This document shows, piece after piece, positions 34,415-44,332 of a stretch of 64,000 nucleotides of DNA. The stretch lies in the NCBI GenBank assembly GCA_023376005.1, contig CM042152.1, forward strand, positions 82,252,356 to 82,316,355, in the 5' to 3' direction. Both the position numbers and the translations under genes were made by a program. The stretch's first letter is position 1. The number at the start of each line of letters is the position of its first letter. The DNA comes from Doryteuthis pealeii. Lineage: Eukaryota; Mollusca; Cephalopoda; Myopsida; Loliginidae. The notes under the pieces were generated by a model, which saw only the letters and a program-made list of their open reading frames with translations, had not been told where the DNA came from and searched no databases.

Positions 34415-35218
34415 GTTTGGTTTGGTTTGTTTTACAGCATACCAACCTCAGTGGATCATTTAATGCCGACAAAGTTGTGAAATAAATTTATTCTTAATGG
34501 ATACTCAATTTTTTCTATAAACACATTTTTCTATTTAAACCATAGATGGAACCCTAACAGGTACTACCACTCCGGGTCAGAGTGGACCAGGGAGCAATGG
34601 TGATGAAGGGGTGCTCCACATTCCCCAAACCTCCAAAACTGGAACCTCACCATCAGATAGAGTTTAATGTCATTCTCAGGACATGAAGACCCTCAGCCAC
34701 TGCCTTCTAGCACCCATATGATAAAAAGGGTTGGGGGTTTGCCATAAAAGCAATAGGGTTGGGGCAATCATATAGGTGCTAGGCCTTGATGTGACCAGTC
34801 GATTAATCAGAGGGGGCCTCTCTGACTGCCCATCTAGCTTAAGTAAGGGCCAATGTGGTCTGTTACATGTCGTGAACTGCTCATCCACCAGGATTCCGTC
34901 CTTAAGCATCACAGGTTTCTTTCTAGCACAAATACGATAAAAAGGATTGGGGCTTGCCATAAGGGCAATAGGGTCGGGACAATCATATAGGTGCAAGGGC
35001 TTGACATGACCAGCCGATTAATCAGAGGGGGCCTCTCCAACCGCCCATATAGCCTAAGTAAGGGCTAAGGTGGCGTGTTGCATGTCATGGATTGCTCACC
35101 CACCAGGATTCTGTCTTTAAGCATCCAATGGCCAACAGGTAATCCCATTTAGGGGTGTCTTATCCCTCTGTAGAGGTGCAGTCGGTTTATTCTAAAGCCC
35201 CAGCCAACAGGGCTAACT
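34415..35218 (+). repeat. Repeat C with an internal duplication
   Basis: Leader plus full Repeat C from 'taaaccatagatggaaccct'. The segment at about 34708-34920 ('ttctagcacccatatgat' to 'ccttaagcatcacagg') is repeated at 34921-35127 with about 15% difference, then the normal 3' end follows ('aaagccccagccaacagggc'). Confidence 0.7.
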
Positions 35219-35399
35219 GAAATAAGTCTTGTATACCAAGAGTTAATGTTTCTTGCATTGTGTATTTCTTCCGTCTTCATAAATACAGATTTCATTGGCC
35301 AAATAAGAATCATAGGGTGTAAAAGAACTAAAAGCGTAAAACGCCTCAAAGAAATAACGGAAAATAGTTCAATGTGGATATGAAAGAAAAAAAGGGTTA

Positions 35400-35602
35400 T
35401 TTCCTAGTTGAGTAACATGATATTACAGGCTGACCCAGAAAAAACAGAACCCACAAATTTTGTAATAAAACTTGATTTTAATTTTTTTTTAAGTTTAAGT
35501 TCAACAAGGGTAGGGTTAGGGTTTGGGTTTAGGGTTAGTTTAATGGGAAAATAAATAATTTGGGTTCTGTTTTTTTCTGGGTCACTCATGTTACTCAACT
35601 AG
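35400..35602. mobile_element. Foldback with telomere-like loop, copy 2
   Basis: The arms 'gtaacatgatattacaggct' to 'cagaacccaca' and 'tgggttctgtttttttctgg' to 'catgttac' pair over about 45 bp. The loop contains GTAGGGTTAGGGTTTGGG and TTTAGGGTTAG followed by 'tttaatgggaaaataaat', the same loop as at 15118-15302. Confidence 0.8.
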
Positions 35603-35739
35603 AAAATAACCGATATAAGTAAAAGCATCATCTCATCACGTGTTCGCTAATGCGTAATGAGATTCACGCAACATTTCCATAACACGCGCCGTTTTAAAAA
35701 CAACTTTTCGCCATTATTCATTTGTATATTTGATTCTAC

Positions 35740-35944
35740 GATATACTGGATATATTTTGAGGGGACTCACATCAGTGAGGGAGGTCGGTGTGCAAATAAA
35801 ACCATTGAGAGGAAGGCCTCGAAACGGTGCACATTCTATCCTGATGACCCCAAAACCAAACATAACAAAACAATCATGGAGTTGAAATTCTCGTCGGTTT
35901 TGCTATTGGATCAAGGAGCATTCTACAATCCGTTCACTTTCTAG
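35740..35944 (+). CDS. Possible coding segment of unknown function
   Basis: An open plus-strand stretch ending at TAG (35942-35944), with GC content well above its surroundings and a protein-like translation (GTHISEGGRCANKTIERKAS, later FYPDDPKTKHNKTIMELKFS). It has two N-glycosylation-type sites (NKT). A weak acceptor-like 'ttttgag' precedes it. I do not recognise a domain and saw no second copy. It could be a terminal exon, a retro-derived fragment or chance. Confidence 0.3.
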
Positions 35945-35949
35945 TGAGT

Positions 35950-36480
35950 TTCAGTTACTTATCAAGTAACTTTTTTCTTCAGTCCTGATACTTAACAAAA
36001 AAAAAAACCCCACCTCATATGGCGCTCGACAGGCTTAAAGAGTTGGACTTTCAGTGTAACATTCCAAGCATAGTACAAGTGTTTGGAGCAGAGTATCACT
36101 TCACAAAGGGATTACTTTGAAGAATTTGGTAGCCAACTTCAAATAAATTATGAATTCCTCTTTCATTAAATATCTCTTTGACTTTTTGACCACATAACCT
36201 ATAAATGGCGCCATTCTAGCCATAATGGTTCCTTAATTCACGACTGATGACAATCCCTTTCTTCTGGATTTTCAAGGTATTTCTAGAATATAAGTAATGA
36301 ATTTATGTCATACATTTAATAGCTCTATTCCATTACTAACACTTGAATTCATGAGTAGTGAACATTTTTTTTCCTTCAATTCTAATGTAAGAAATATTCA
36401 TCGTGGGGTGAAAGAAATAAAATCAAAAAATTGGTGCTTAATTAGAATTTTGTGAGAAAAAATGATTAAAGCCAAGTGTG
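35950..36480. other. Unassigned sequence
   Basis: No repeat copy, palindrome or exon recognised. Composition is moderately AT-rich. Confidence 0.4.
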
Positions 36481-36484
36481 TGGG

Positions 36485-36985
36485 GGGAGAGAGAGAGAAT
36501 GATGGGAATGCAGAGAGAGAGAGAGAGAGAGATGATGTAAAGCCGAGAGAGAGAGAGAGAGAGAATGATTGTAACGCCAAAAGAGAGAGAGAGAATGATG
36601 GTAAGCCAAAGAGAGAGAGAGAATGATTGTAACGCCAAAAGAGAGAGAGAGAATGATTGTAACGCCAAAAGAGAGAGAGAGATGATGGTAACGCCAAAAA
36701 GAGAGAGAGAGAATGATGGTAACGCCAAAAGAGAGAGAGAGAATGATGGTAACGCCAAAAGAGAGAGAGAAAGGATAAAACGGAGAGAAAGAGAGAGAGA
36801 GAAAGGATAAAACGGAGAGAAAGAGAGAGAGAGAGAGAGAAAGGATAAATGGAGAGAAAGAGAGAGAGAGAAAGGATAAAACGGAGAGAAAGAGAGAGAG
36901 AGGGGGTGAGAGAGAGAGAGAGAATGATGGCAAAGATTAGTGAAAGAGAGAGATGGTAAATCAGAGAGAGAGAGAGAGAGAGAGA
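36485..36985. repeat. GA minisatellite with 'aatgatggtaacgccaaaa' units
   Basis: About seven units of roughly 30 bp, each (GA)6-7 plus 'aatgatggtaacgccaaaa', then about four units with 'aaaggataaaacggagag'. This is a higher-order repeat rather than plain (GA)n. Long open frames on both strands are artefacts. Confidence 0.85.
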
Positions 36986-37190
36986 CTCATACTATGCAAT
37001 CAGTACTAACATACACCCACTAAAATTTACTCTTACAAAACATGTATTTAGGGGCACCTCATGGTCATTTAATGGTTTGCAAGTTAGTCTCAAAAACCAT
37101 ATACGCACCACAAACTAGTACATACGAAAATATTGCAAAACTTTTGACTCGCCATAGTATATATAAAAATACATAAAAGGTATTCAAGGT

Positions 37191-37224
<34 letters not shown>

Positions 37225-37228
<4 letters not shown>

Positions 37229-37406
37229 CTAATCCTATTAGTAAACCCTTGTGGTGAGAAAAAAAAAAACATTGAATAGTTTGTTAATAAAAAATATACT
37301 ACCAAACTTCACCTGGGGAAAAACATTAAAAAAAAGAAAAGAAAAGACCAAGGGGGTCGCACAAACCGAAAATAATCGATTAACACAATAACACTTGGCC
37401 AAAATG

Positions 37407-37470
<64 letters not shown>

Positions 37471-37680
37471 CTAGGATTGTCTAAAGCTGAAATGTAAAAA
37501 AAAAAAAAAGTGCTTGATTCCTAAGTAGAGCAAATAATAAAAGTAAACCTAATGAGTCAGTTATACCTACTAATAGTTGCGCTTAGTAGCTAATCAGAGC
37601 AAGAATCTGAATCTTGCTTTGATGAGCTACTAAGTGAAACTATTAGTAGGTATATCTGACTCATTAGGTTTAATTTATAT
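37225..37680 (+). mobile_element. Composite foldback module, copy 3
   Basis: Blocks in the order seen at 5860-6300: 'gtaaacccttgtggtg'; 'accaaacttcacctgggg'; 'gaccaagggggtc'; 'cttggccaaaa'; TA tract (37407-37470); 'ggattgtctaaagctg'; 'tgcttgattcctaagtagag'; then a palindrome at 37535-37675 ('cctaatgagtcag' arms). The right arm contains TGATGA, a 3-bp stem, then GAAAC. Confidence 0.75.
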
Positions 37681-37681
37681 A

Positions 37682-37740
37682 TACATACATACATACATAC
37701 ATACATACATACATACAGATAGATAGATAGATAGATAGAG
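37682..37740. repeat. (CATA)n and (GATA)n microsatellite
   Basis: A tetranucleotide run of CATA changing to GATA, lying exactly between two foldbacks. Confidence 0.9.
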
Positions 37741-37908
37741 AGCATTTATAGTTGTAGAAAAAAAAGTTTTTCTCTCTACCACAGTTTCGGTGTTTAAGGT
37801 ACACCTTCCTCAGGAGAATTCCTGGGGAAGGTGTACTTTAAACACCGAAACTATGGTAGAGGGAAAACTTTTTTTTCTACAACTATAAATGCTCTGTGTT
37901 TTACGAAA
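37738..37908. mobile_element. Foldback, 'acaccgaaac' family
   Basis: Arms of about 75 bp ('agcatttatagttgtagaaa' against its complement) with a loop of about 10 nt. The minus-strand centre reads CTGAGGA, an A, GGTGT...ACACC stem, GAAAC, a hammerhead-like order. The downstream block 'gctctgtgttttacg' resembles the 3' module of other foldbacks. Confidence 0.8.
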
Positions 37909-38454
37909 TATATTGAGTGCTTTTGGATTAACTACTTATGCTACTACAATGAAAACGTGGTAGTAACTTTTTGATTGATATATTTTTGGGCAGCGATTTA
38001 TCATATAAGCAGGTTTGTAAAAACCCACAGAATATTTCTTCTTGGTGATCTTTAAGTGTACATTTTCAAGATTTCTTGTCATTTTTCTTATATTATGATC
38101 CAGATGGAAATCAGGCTTGAAGAGGCAAAGGTGATGAAATAAATTTATTTCTGATATACTAAGTTATTCGTATGTGTATATATATATATATAAGTAAAGA
38201 AATAACAAAAGACTTAGAGATTTAGCATTATAGTCTATTTCAGGGAGCTTAGACAAAGTGTCTAACTCTCCCGACTCATCAGATGTAAATGATGAATTCT
38301 TTATTACTTCAAAGGCATTTGAAAACAGATTTTTATTTTTGAATTTTATAGTCCTGTGATATGAATTCCAAACGAAATCCTTGATGTTGCAAAAAAAAAA
38401 AAAAAAAAAAAAAAATTATATATATATATATTATATATATATTTATTCACAAAC

Positions 38455-38734
38455 AGTGATGCTGATAGCTTTTTGATTTAGTGCGCCCTGGGATGCATAT
38501 ATTTGCTTTGAACGAGTCCCTGTGAAAATTTGTGTCCCAACTAAAGCTGTCTAACTCCTACCTTGTAACCTATCCTGTTTAATTCCTTTCTAAGAAACTA
38601 TTGAAATGTATTTACAGTTAGCTTGAAATGGTGAGGGAAGAAAAAGAGAAAAACACTGGGACGCACAGATATGATTTTACTGCATCCTTTTAGATTCTTG
38701 TGCATCAGGGACGCAGGATGTTTACCTATCAGCA

Positions 38735-38735
<1 letters not shown>
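38455..38735 (-). mobile_element. TIR element, GATGCTGATA family, copy 2
   Basis: The reverse-orientation copy begins 'agtgatgctgatagc' and ends 'cctatcagcatctc'. It is close in length and sequence to 40087-40372. Confidence 0.7.
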
Positions 38736-38779
<44 letters not shown>

Positions 38780-39025
38780 ACGTTTGCTTTATGATAACTC
38801 TAATCAAAACAAAACAATATAAATAGATTTGAACATATTTTTTTTATTTTTTTAATGAAACTGCTTTTAAACATTATGACACATGCAATAGTTAGACAAC
38901 TGCATCCTAAGAAATACATTAACACAAATCGATTCTAACTTATTGTTTACTTTTTGAACATTACAAAAAAATCAACTTCCGGTGTGAGATCCTTTTGAAT
39001 TGAAAGTCAGCGTTCCTTCACAACA

Positions 39026-39195
39026 AACACACACGTGAAATTGACTGCTATTAATTGGTGTCTCGATTAATTTAGTGGATTTAACCCTGAAGATCCTTAT
39101 GGTGAAACTAGAGTAGGTTATCTCTTGTACCCATTTTATAATAAATTTGCTCTACTTAGTATTGAGCACTTTGTATTTGTTATATCACTGACTTA
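39026..39195 (+). mobile_element. Hammerhead-bearing repeat unit, copy 1
   Basis: From 'acacacacgtgaaattg' through 'tctcgattaattt' and the hammerhead-like core (39082-39120) to 'tttgctctacttagtattg' and 'agcactttgtatttg'. The segment 39026-39140 matches 54212-54330 closely. Confidence 0.65.
39082..39120 (+). ncRNA. Hammerhead-ribozyme-like motif 1
   Basis: Helix I TAACC/GGTTA (39082-39086 with 39116-39120), core CTGAAGA (39087-39093), helix II with two C-G pairs (95-96 with 101-102) and a U-U mismatch at its base, GAAA (39104-39107), helix III ACU/AGU (39107-39109 with 39112-39114), cleavage-site A at 39115. All conserved core positions (CUGANGA, GAAA, H17) are present. The helix II base mismatch suggests decay. 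Activity is inferred only. Confidence 0.55.
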
Positions 39196-39306
39196 CCCCC
39201 TGAATTCCACACTTACTAACCATCATGACCAAATTCACCGGTAAGTCAACTTTTTCTTTTATATATATATATTATATATATTATATATATATATATATAT
39301 ATAAAA

Positions 39307-39528
39307 GTCGACAGGGCGGCCTAAAGTCAGTATCAGCGCTTTCAATAGCGCTAGATCAAGGAGATTGTTTTAGCATCTGAGGTGGAGCGCCACACCTACC
39401 ATCAGCTCCGTACTTTACCGCACAGATCCCTGTGCTACTCATACGCTGAGTTGGCGAGGACCGGTATCGAACTAGGAACCTTGTGGTTTCTAGCCGAACG
39501 CTCTACCGACTGAGCTAACCCGGCCCTA
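39307..39528 (-). repeat. SINE-A, full length, minus strand
   Basis: Tail 'agtcgacagggcggcctaaa', body 'gatccctgtgctactcatac', head 'gaccgactgagctaa' ending 'cccggccct'. One of the best preserved copies. Confidence 0.85.
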
Positions 39529-40086
39529 ATATATATATAAGGTAAGGGCAAATAAATCAAAATTCCATGCATCATGAAGCAGATATTAAATTGGATAGGT
39601 TTATTAAAATTCTTTGTATGTTGCAGAAAAAAAATCAGTTGATGCAGAAAGTAGGTGTGTGTGTGTGTGGGGGGGGGTAGTGGTTGGGGTGTCGTGGGGG
39701 GGGTCGGGGGGGGGGTATAAAATATGGCTGGAATGATAAGAATCCATTTGGGATACGAGTGATTTAAGATGAAGATTAAATTTCAAAATGCTGGAATGCA
39801 ACAAATCTCACCTAAAGACATTTCTTTTTCTTTTTTTTATCAGAAGGAAAGAAGATAAAGTACAAGATGAAAAAAGAAAATCTCTAAGTGCCTCCTAGGT
39901 TGTTAATGGCATCCAATTAATTACAGGTGTACTATTATTACCTGGCAATTTCACCAAACTCCTCTGTTGGTCATTCATGACCAACAGATCAAACACAACT
40001 ATAAACCTAGTTCCTGGAAATCAGTTTTCCAGGAAGCACCTCCCCATTGCACTAAAACTGGTAAAGTCAATAGGTACACCTACAGA

Positions 40087-40372
40087 GATGCTGATAAGTA
40101 CGCATCCTGCATCCCTGATGCACAAAAATCTAAAAGGATGCAGTAAAATCATATCTGTGCATCCTAGTGTTTTTCTTTTTTCCTTCCCTCACCATTTCAA
40201 GCTAACTGTAAATACATTTAAATAGTTTCTTAGAAAGGAATTAAACAGGATAGGTTACAAGGTAGGAGTTAGACGGCTTTAGTTGGGACCTATAAATTTT
40301 CCCGAGGACTCATTCAAAGTAAATATGTGTGTCCCAGGATGCACTAAATCAAAAAGCTTTCAGCATCACTGC
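40087..40372 (+). mobile_element. TIR element, GATGCTGATA family, copy 3
   Basis: Begins 'gagatgctgataagtacgc' and ends 'aagctttcagcatcactg'. Flanking 'cacct(a)' on both sides hints at a target duplication. Confidence 0.7.
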
Positions 40373-40382
40373 ACCTATAACA

Positions 40383-40838
40383 TTTGTTTGTTTTTGTTTT
40401 ACGGCATATCAACCTCGGTGGGTCATTTAATGCCGACAAAGTTATGAAATATATTCATTCTTAATGCATAATACAATTTTGTTTATCAACTCATGTTTTT
40501 CTATTCAACCCATAGATGGGACCCTAACAGGTACTACCACTCCAGGTCAGAGTGGACCAGGGAGCAATTGTGATGAAGGGGTGTTCCACATTCCCCAAAC
40601 CTCCAAAACTGGAACCTCACCATTTAACGTCATTCCCAGGACATGTAGACCCTCAGTCACTGCCTTCTAGCACCCATATGATAAAATGGGGTTGGGACTT
40701 GCCATAAGGGCAATAGGGTTGGGGCAATCATATAGGTGCTAGGGCTTGACGTGATCAGCCGATTGATCAGAGGGGGCCTCTCCGAACGCCCGTCTAGCCC
40801 AAGATAGGGCCAAAGTTGAGTATTGCATGTCGTAAGAC
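40383..40838 (+). repeat. Repeat C with leader
   Basis: Leader 'ttttacggcatatcaacctc' and 'gtcatttaatgccgac', then 'aacccatagatgggacccta' to 'gttgagtattgcatgtcgt'. A short internal gap removes the 'agatagagtt' block. Confidence 0.7.
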
Positions 40839-40879
40839 CAAAACAATCGATAGATTTGTGAGACTAACTTTTTTTTTAT

Positions 40880-41205
40880 CCACTCCACTACCCTGGCAAC
40901 GCTGGGTAGCCCTTCTAGTTTTGTTTAAAACACATGAAATCTGTTTTATCCGAATTCACATAGAGGCCAATGCCTCTCACTGATTAATCTACGCTGTGCA
41001 GCATAGATTCAGCTTGGGCAGGTGTATTTGCAAGAAGTGCTAGATCATCTGCACAGTCTGCATCCATAATGGTTTCTGTGGGATATTTTCTGCTTCTTGC
41101 CTTTTTTTGTATGCAACTATTTTCTTTCATTAGACCTATTGATATACTAATATTGAGGACAGGATGGTGGTGGCTGAGAGGTCTGTAACCCAAGAACTAA
41201 GTGGA
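40880..41205 (-). pseudogene. Non-LTR retrotransposon reverse transcriptase fragment
   Basis: The minus strand reads ETIMDADCADDLALLANTPA and QAESMLHSVD, then (after a stop) GIGLYVNSDKTDFMCFKQN. CADD stands where the catalytic YADD box of reverse transcriptases is expected, and the segment after it matches the 'LYVN-x-DKTE-x-M' palm/thumb block. It is the only polymerase-core piece in the window and probably belongs to family 2. It is dead: the first catalytic residue is replaced and stops interrupt the frame. Confidence 0.8.
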
Positions 41206-41322
41206 CACAGGTCATGCACACTTTCACTTCCGCCCCATTACTTAATGTAGTGAGCACTCCATTGGCCTTGTGACAGACTAAGCATATATTGATTTTCTTT
41301 TTAAAGCAACAAAATGTCTTAC

Positions 41323-41484
41323 CTTGACTACAGATGCCAAAGTATAAAAATTGTAATTGGCAAATATCACAGGTTTTCCTTCTTGTAAACGTTTAACAAT
41401 ACGCCGTGTATCGTTTGGGTTGCCTGGCCGTCGAAATAAATCAGTTGTTGTGACCCCTTCTTTGGCTATGTAGACTAGAAGCTC
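41323..41484 (-). CDS. RhoGAP domain protein, exon 2 (162 nt)
   Basis: The acceptor 'atatttcag' precedes 41484 and the donor gtaagac follows 41323; both ends are phase 0, giving exactly 54 codons. The translation begins ELLVYIAKEGVTTTDLFRRP and ends NYNFYTLASVVK. The motif LFRRPGN carries the arginine finger that RhoGAP domains insert into the active site of Rho-family GTPases to speed GTP hydrolysis. ANYNFYTLASVVK is the following helix leading into the conserved lysine. The protein is expected to act in the cytosol on Rho, Rac or Cdc42; the target cannot be read from the sequence. Confidence 0.9.
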
Positions 41485-41639
41485 CTGAAATATACGAAGA
41501 AAAATGGTATTTAAATATGATATCACAACATTATGACAATGTTAAATATAACTATTATGGGGTGTTATAATTTCCACTGGGTGGAATAACTCCCATTTAT
41601 GCTATCTTCTTTTTAGGTTTGAATGTTCTGTTACATAAA

Positions 41640-42390
41640 AGATAGAAAAAAAGTTTGAAAGAAATAATGAATGAAAGAAATAATGAATGAAAGAAAAGAG
41701 AATCACAAAAAGAAAATATATAAAGAAAAAAGACAAAAAATAATGAAAGAATAAAAGAGAAAATAGGAAAAAGAAAAGAATGAATGAATAAAATGTAGAA
41801 AGAATGAAATAAAGAACAAATATAAAAAGATAAGAAACGTAGTTGTAAAGGATGAATGAAAGAAAATGAAAGAGAGAGAGAAGAGAGGAGAATGAGGGAA
41901 AAACAAAAAAAGACGTTTATAAAATGATTAAATGAAATAAAAAGAAAAAAAGAAAAGAAAGAGGAAAAGAAAAGAAAAAGAAAAAAGGCAAGGAAAAAGA
42001 AGGAAAGAAAAAGGGAAGAAAGAAGGAAAGAAAAAGGGAAGAAAGAAGGAAAGAAAAAGGGAAGAAGAAGAAAAGAAGGGAAAAAGAAGAAAAAAAGAAA
42101 AAGAAGAAAAAAGAAGGGAAGAAAGAAAGAAAAAAAGAAAAGAAAGAAAAAGAAAGAAAGAAAGAAGAAAGAAGAAAAAAAGAAAAAGAAAAAAAAGAAA
42201 AAAAAAAAGAAAAAGAAAAAGAAAAAAGAAAAAGAAAAAAGAAAAAGAAAAAAGAAAGAAGAAAGAAAGATAGAAGAAAAGAAAAGAAAAAAGAAAGAAG
42301 AAAAGAAGGTAGAGACAGATAGAGAGAATGAAAGAGGAGAGAAAGGGAGTAGGAGAGTGTAGGAGAAAGAGAGAGAGATATAGCTAATAG
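41640..42390. repeat. GAAA-rich purine tract (about 750 bp)
   Basis: Degenerate GAAA/GAAAA repeats with GGAAGAAA units near 42000-42060. The complementary strand reads as Phe/Ser-rich open frames (up to 275 codons) with no protein features. It lies in RhoGAP intron 1. Confidence 0.9.
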
Positions 42391-42479
42391 GGATGGATGG
42401 CAAGAGAGAGTCATGTGAATCCATGCTGTTAGCAGGACTTGATCATATAAGGCGTCCAATATCCAAACTCCATATATTA

Positions 42480-42620
42480 CTTGGATTATTTGGACTATTG
42501 TCCTCATCTTTATTATCTACATAATATTTCGACTGATGTGTCCTCCGGGCCTCTACAGGTGTTTCATGTCAAACTCAGGAACCTTCTTGTCATAATCGAA
42601 AACCTACTTCGAACCGAACC
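42480..42620. mobile_element. Half foldback, 'gaagaaggc' family
   Basis: A single arm, 'gactattgtcctcatcttta' then 'caggtgtttcatgtcaaact', without its partner. It matches the left arm of 7570-7890 and 48880-49140. Confidence 0.6.
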
Positions 42621-42856
42621 CTTTATTTAATCCATGGGGGGTAGTCCGTTTTCATTTTGTAAACCATGACCAGGTACAAGTGATAAGCTTCACCAGGATT
42701 GAACCGAGAAACTAGAGATTATTGTCACTTAGATCTGGATTAACTCAACCTTTATATCCATTGCGCCATGTGTCCGTGAATATGTTGAAAGTTTAACACC
42801 AAGTTCAGAAAAAAATGCTCAAAAAGCAAGATCTGGTGATAGTGAGTTTGTATATA

Positions 42857-43184
42857 TGTTACATAATCTATGCGGTTGCATAAGATTATTGTCAATCCCC
42901 TGTATTTCTAAAGGGATGACCCTTTTCATATCACGGGTGGGACTTTCTATGGAATAGTACAGAAAGCCCACAAAATACGTGAAGTCACGTGGGACCTGGT
43001 TGGGTCCTCAGTTTTTCAGTTGACGTCGGGCAGAGAAGATGTCTTAACTGGAACTCACACTGCATACGCACGCTATATTAGTCAGATGTTAGTTACATGA
43101 AATGTTTAGTTAAGTAAAATAGTTAAGTAAATAAAAGCTTAAGAAAATAACACGGTTTTGTGGTTGGTGAATGTCTTGGTAACA
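42857..43184 (+). mobile_element. LTR-like segment (328 bp)
   Basis: Begins TGTTAC and ends GTAACA, a TG...CA pair with a 6-bp inverted repeat. It has an AATAAA near 43129 and is GC-richer than its flanks. The downstream sequence is purine-rich and could be the start of an internal region, but no gag/pol coding, clear primer-binding site or second LTR is present. No exact target duplication was seen. Confidence 0.5.
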
Positions 43185-43939
43185 AGACTGATCTAGAAGA
43201 AGAAATGAGTTAAGTGCGACCGACCACCCAGAGAAACCCAGATGTTAGAAGACGCTAGAAGAGATGCTAGAAGAAGATGTAAGATAGAAAAGACGTCAGA
43301 AGAAGAATAGAAGTAAGTAATGAAAAGGGTATACAACATATTTACTTTGTCATTAATTGTTTTATTTACATAGTTTCCTCCGGACACACACATACACTCC
43401 AACTGCCCTTTATATATGTATAGATAGATGGTTTCAATTGGATCTCTATAAGTATTCTTTGGCCCACCATTTTTCAAGTTTGGTTTTGTGTGCCCCCCCT
43501 CTCCCTCCCAAGGGGGCCATATAGCACCCCTGTTGAGAAACCATGATCTAGAAGCAAAAGCTGATTTTTTTGTTGTAATAGAGGTTAACTTTTGTCAGCC
43601 AACTGTCCCCCCCCTCATTCCCCGCCCAGATGAGATTTCTGAGAGAAATGCTAATGGATATAATCTTTAAGAATTATGAATATAAACTTTGGCATTAGAA
43701 ATCTTGAAAGCAATGATGGAAACATCTCAAGAGAACAATGTCTGACAAATAATAATGTTTGGAATATAGAATGTCAGGAACTAAAGACCAAAGAGGCAAC
43801 GTGTACTTTTTCTATTCAGTCAAAACAAATGACACACAAAAACAAATAGTGGATTTATTTATTTTCTTCTTTTTTGTTTTTTAATTTCTTAATTCTTTTT
43901 TATTTTTACAGGATGATCTTATTGTTTTCATTGATAAGT

Positions 43940-44307
43940 CGCCGGACAGCGAAGGAGTCTATCCCCTTTTCACTAGCGTTGGACCAAGGAGATTGTTTAG
44001 GCATCTGAAGTGGAGCGCCACACTTACCATCAGCTCCTCACTTTACCGTACAGATTCCTTGTGCTACTGATATGCTGAGTAGGTGAGGGCCGGTATCAAA
44101 ACCGAAAACCTTGTGGTCTATTCCCTTTTCACTAGCGTTAGACCAAAGAGATTATTACAGTGTCTGAGGTGGAGCACCAAACCTACTATCAGATGCCCAC
44201 TTTACCACACAGATCACAGTGTTACTAATACACTGAGTAGGCGAGGGCCGGTATTGAACATGGAACCTTGTGGTTCCTAGCCGAACGTTCTACCGACTGA
44301 GCTAAAA
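43940..44307 (-). repeat. SINE-A, two partial copies in tandem
   Basis: A first unit (43940-44113) ends at 'aaaaccttgtggt' and joins, without its head, a second unit (44114-44307) that includes the tRNA-like end 'taccgactgagct'. The shared 'ttcccttttcactagcgtta' appears in both. Confidence 0.7.
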
Positions 44308-44332
44308 GCAACAAAAGTCAGAATTAGTTATA

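Larger units (their letters stand above)
29108..34552. repeat. Duplicated block, copy B (about 5.45 kb)
   Basis: Cleaner counterpart of 21275-26632, offset by about 7.85 kb in direct orientation. It holds the intact RhoGAP exon and less damaged versions of each repeat inside the block. Confidence 0.85.

Noticed and set aside
36398..36933. Three overlapping Ser/Leu-rich frames with regular 'ALPSFSLS'-type repeats
   Set aside because: Protein-like periodicity comes from the GA minisatellite and is open in three frames.
41597..42424. A 275-codon Phe/Ser-rich minus-strand open frame
   Set aside because: It is the complement of a GAAA tract and not a membrane protein.
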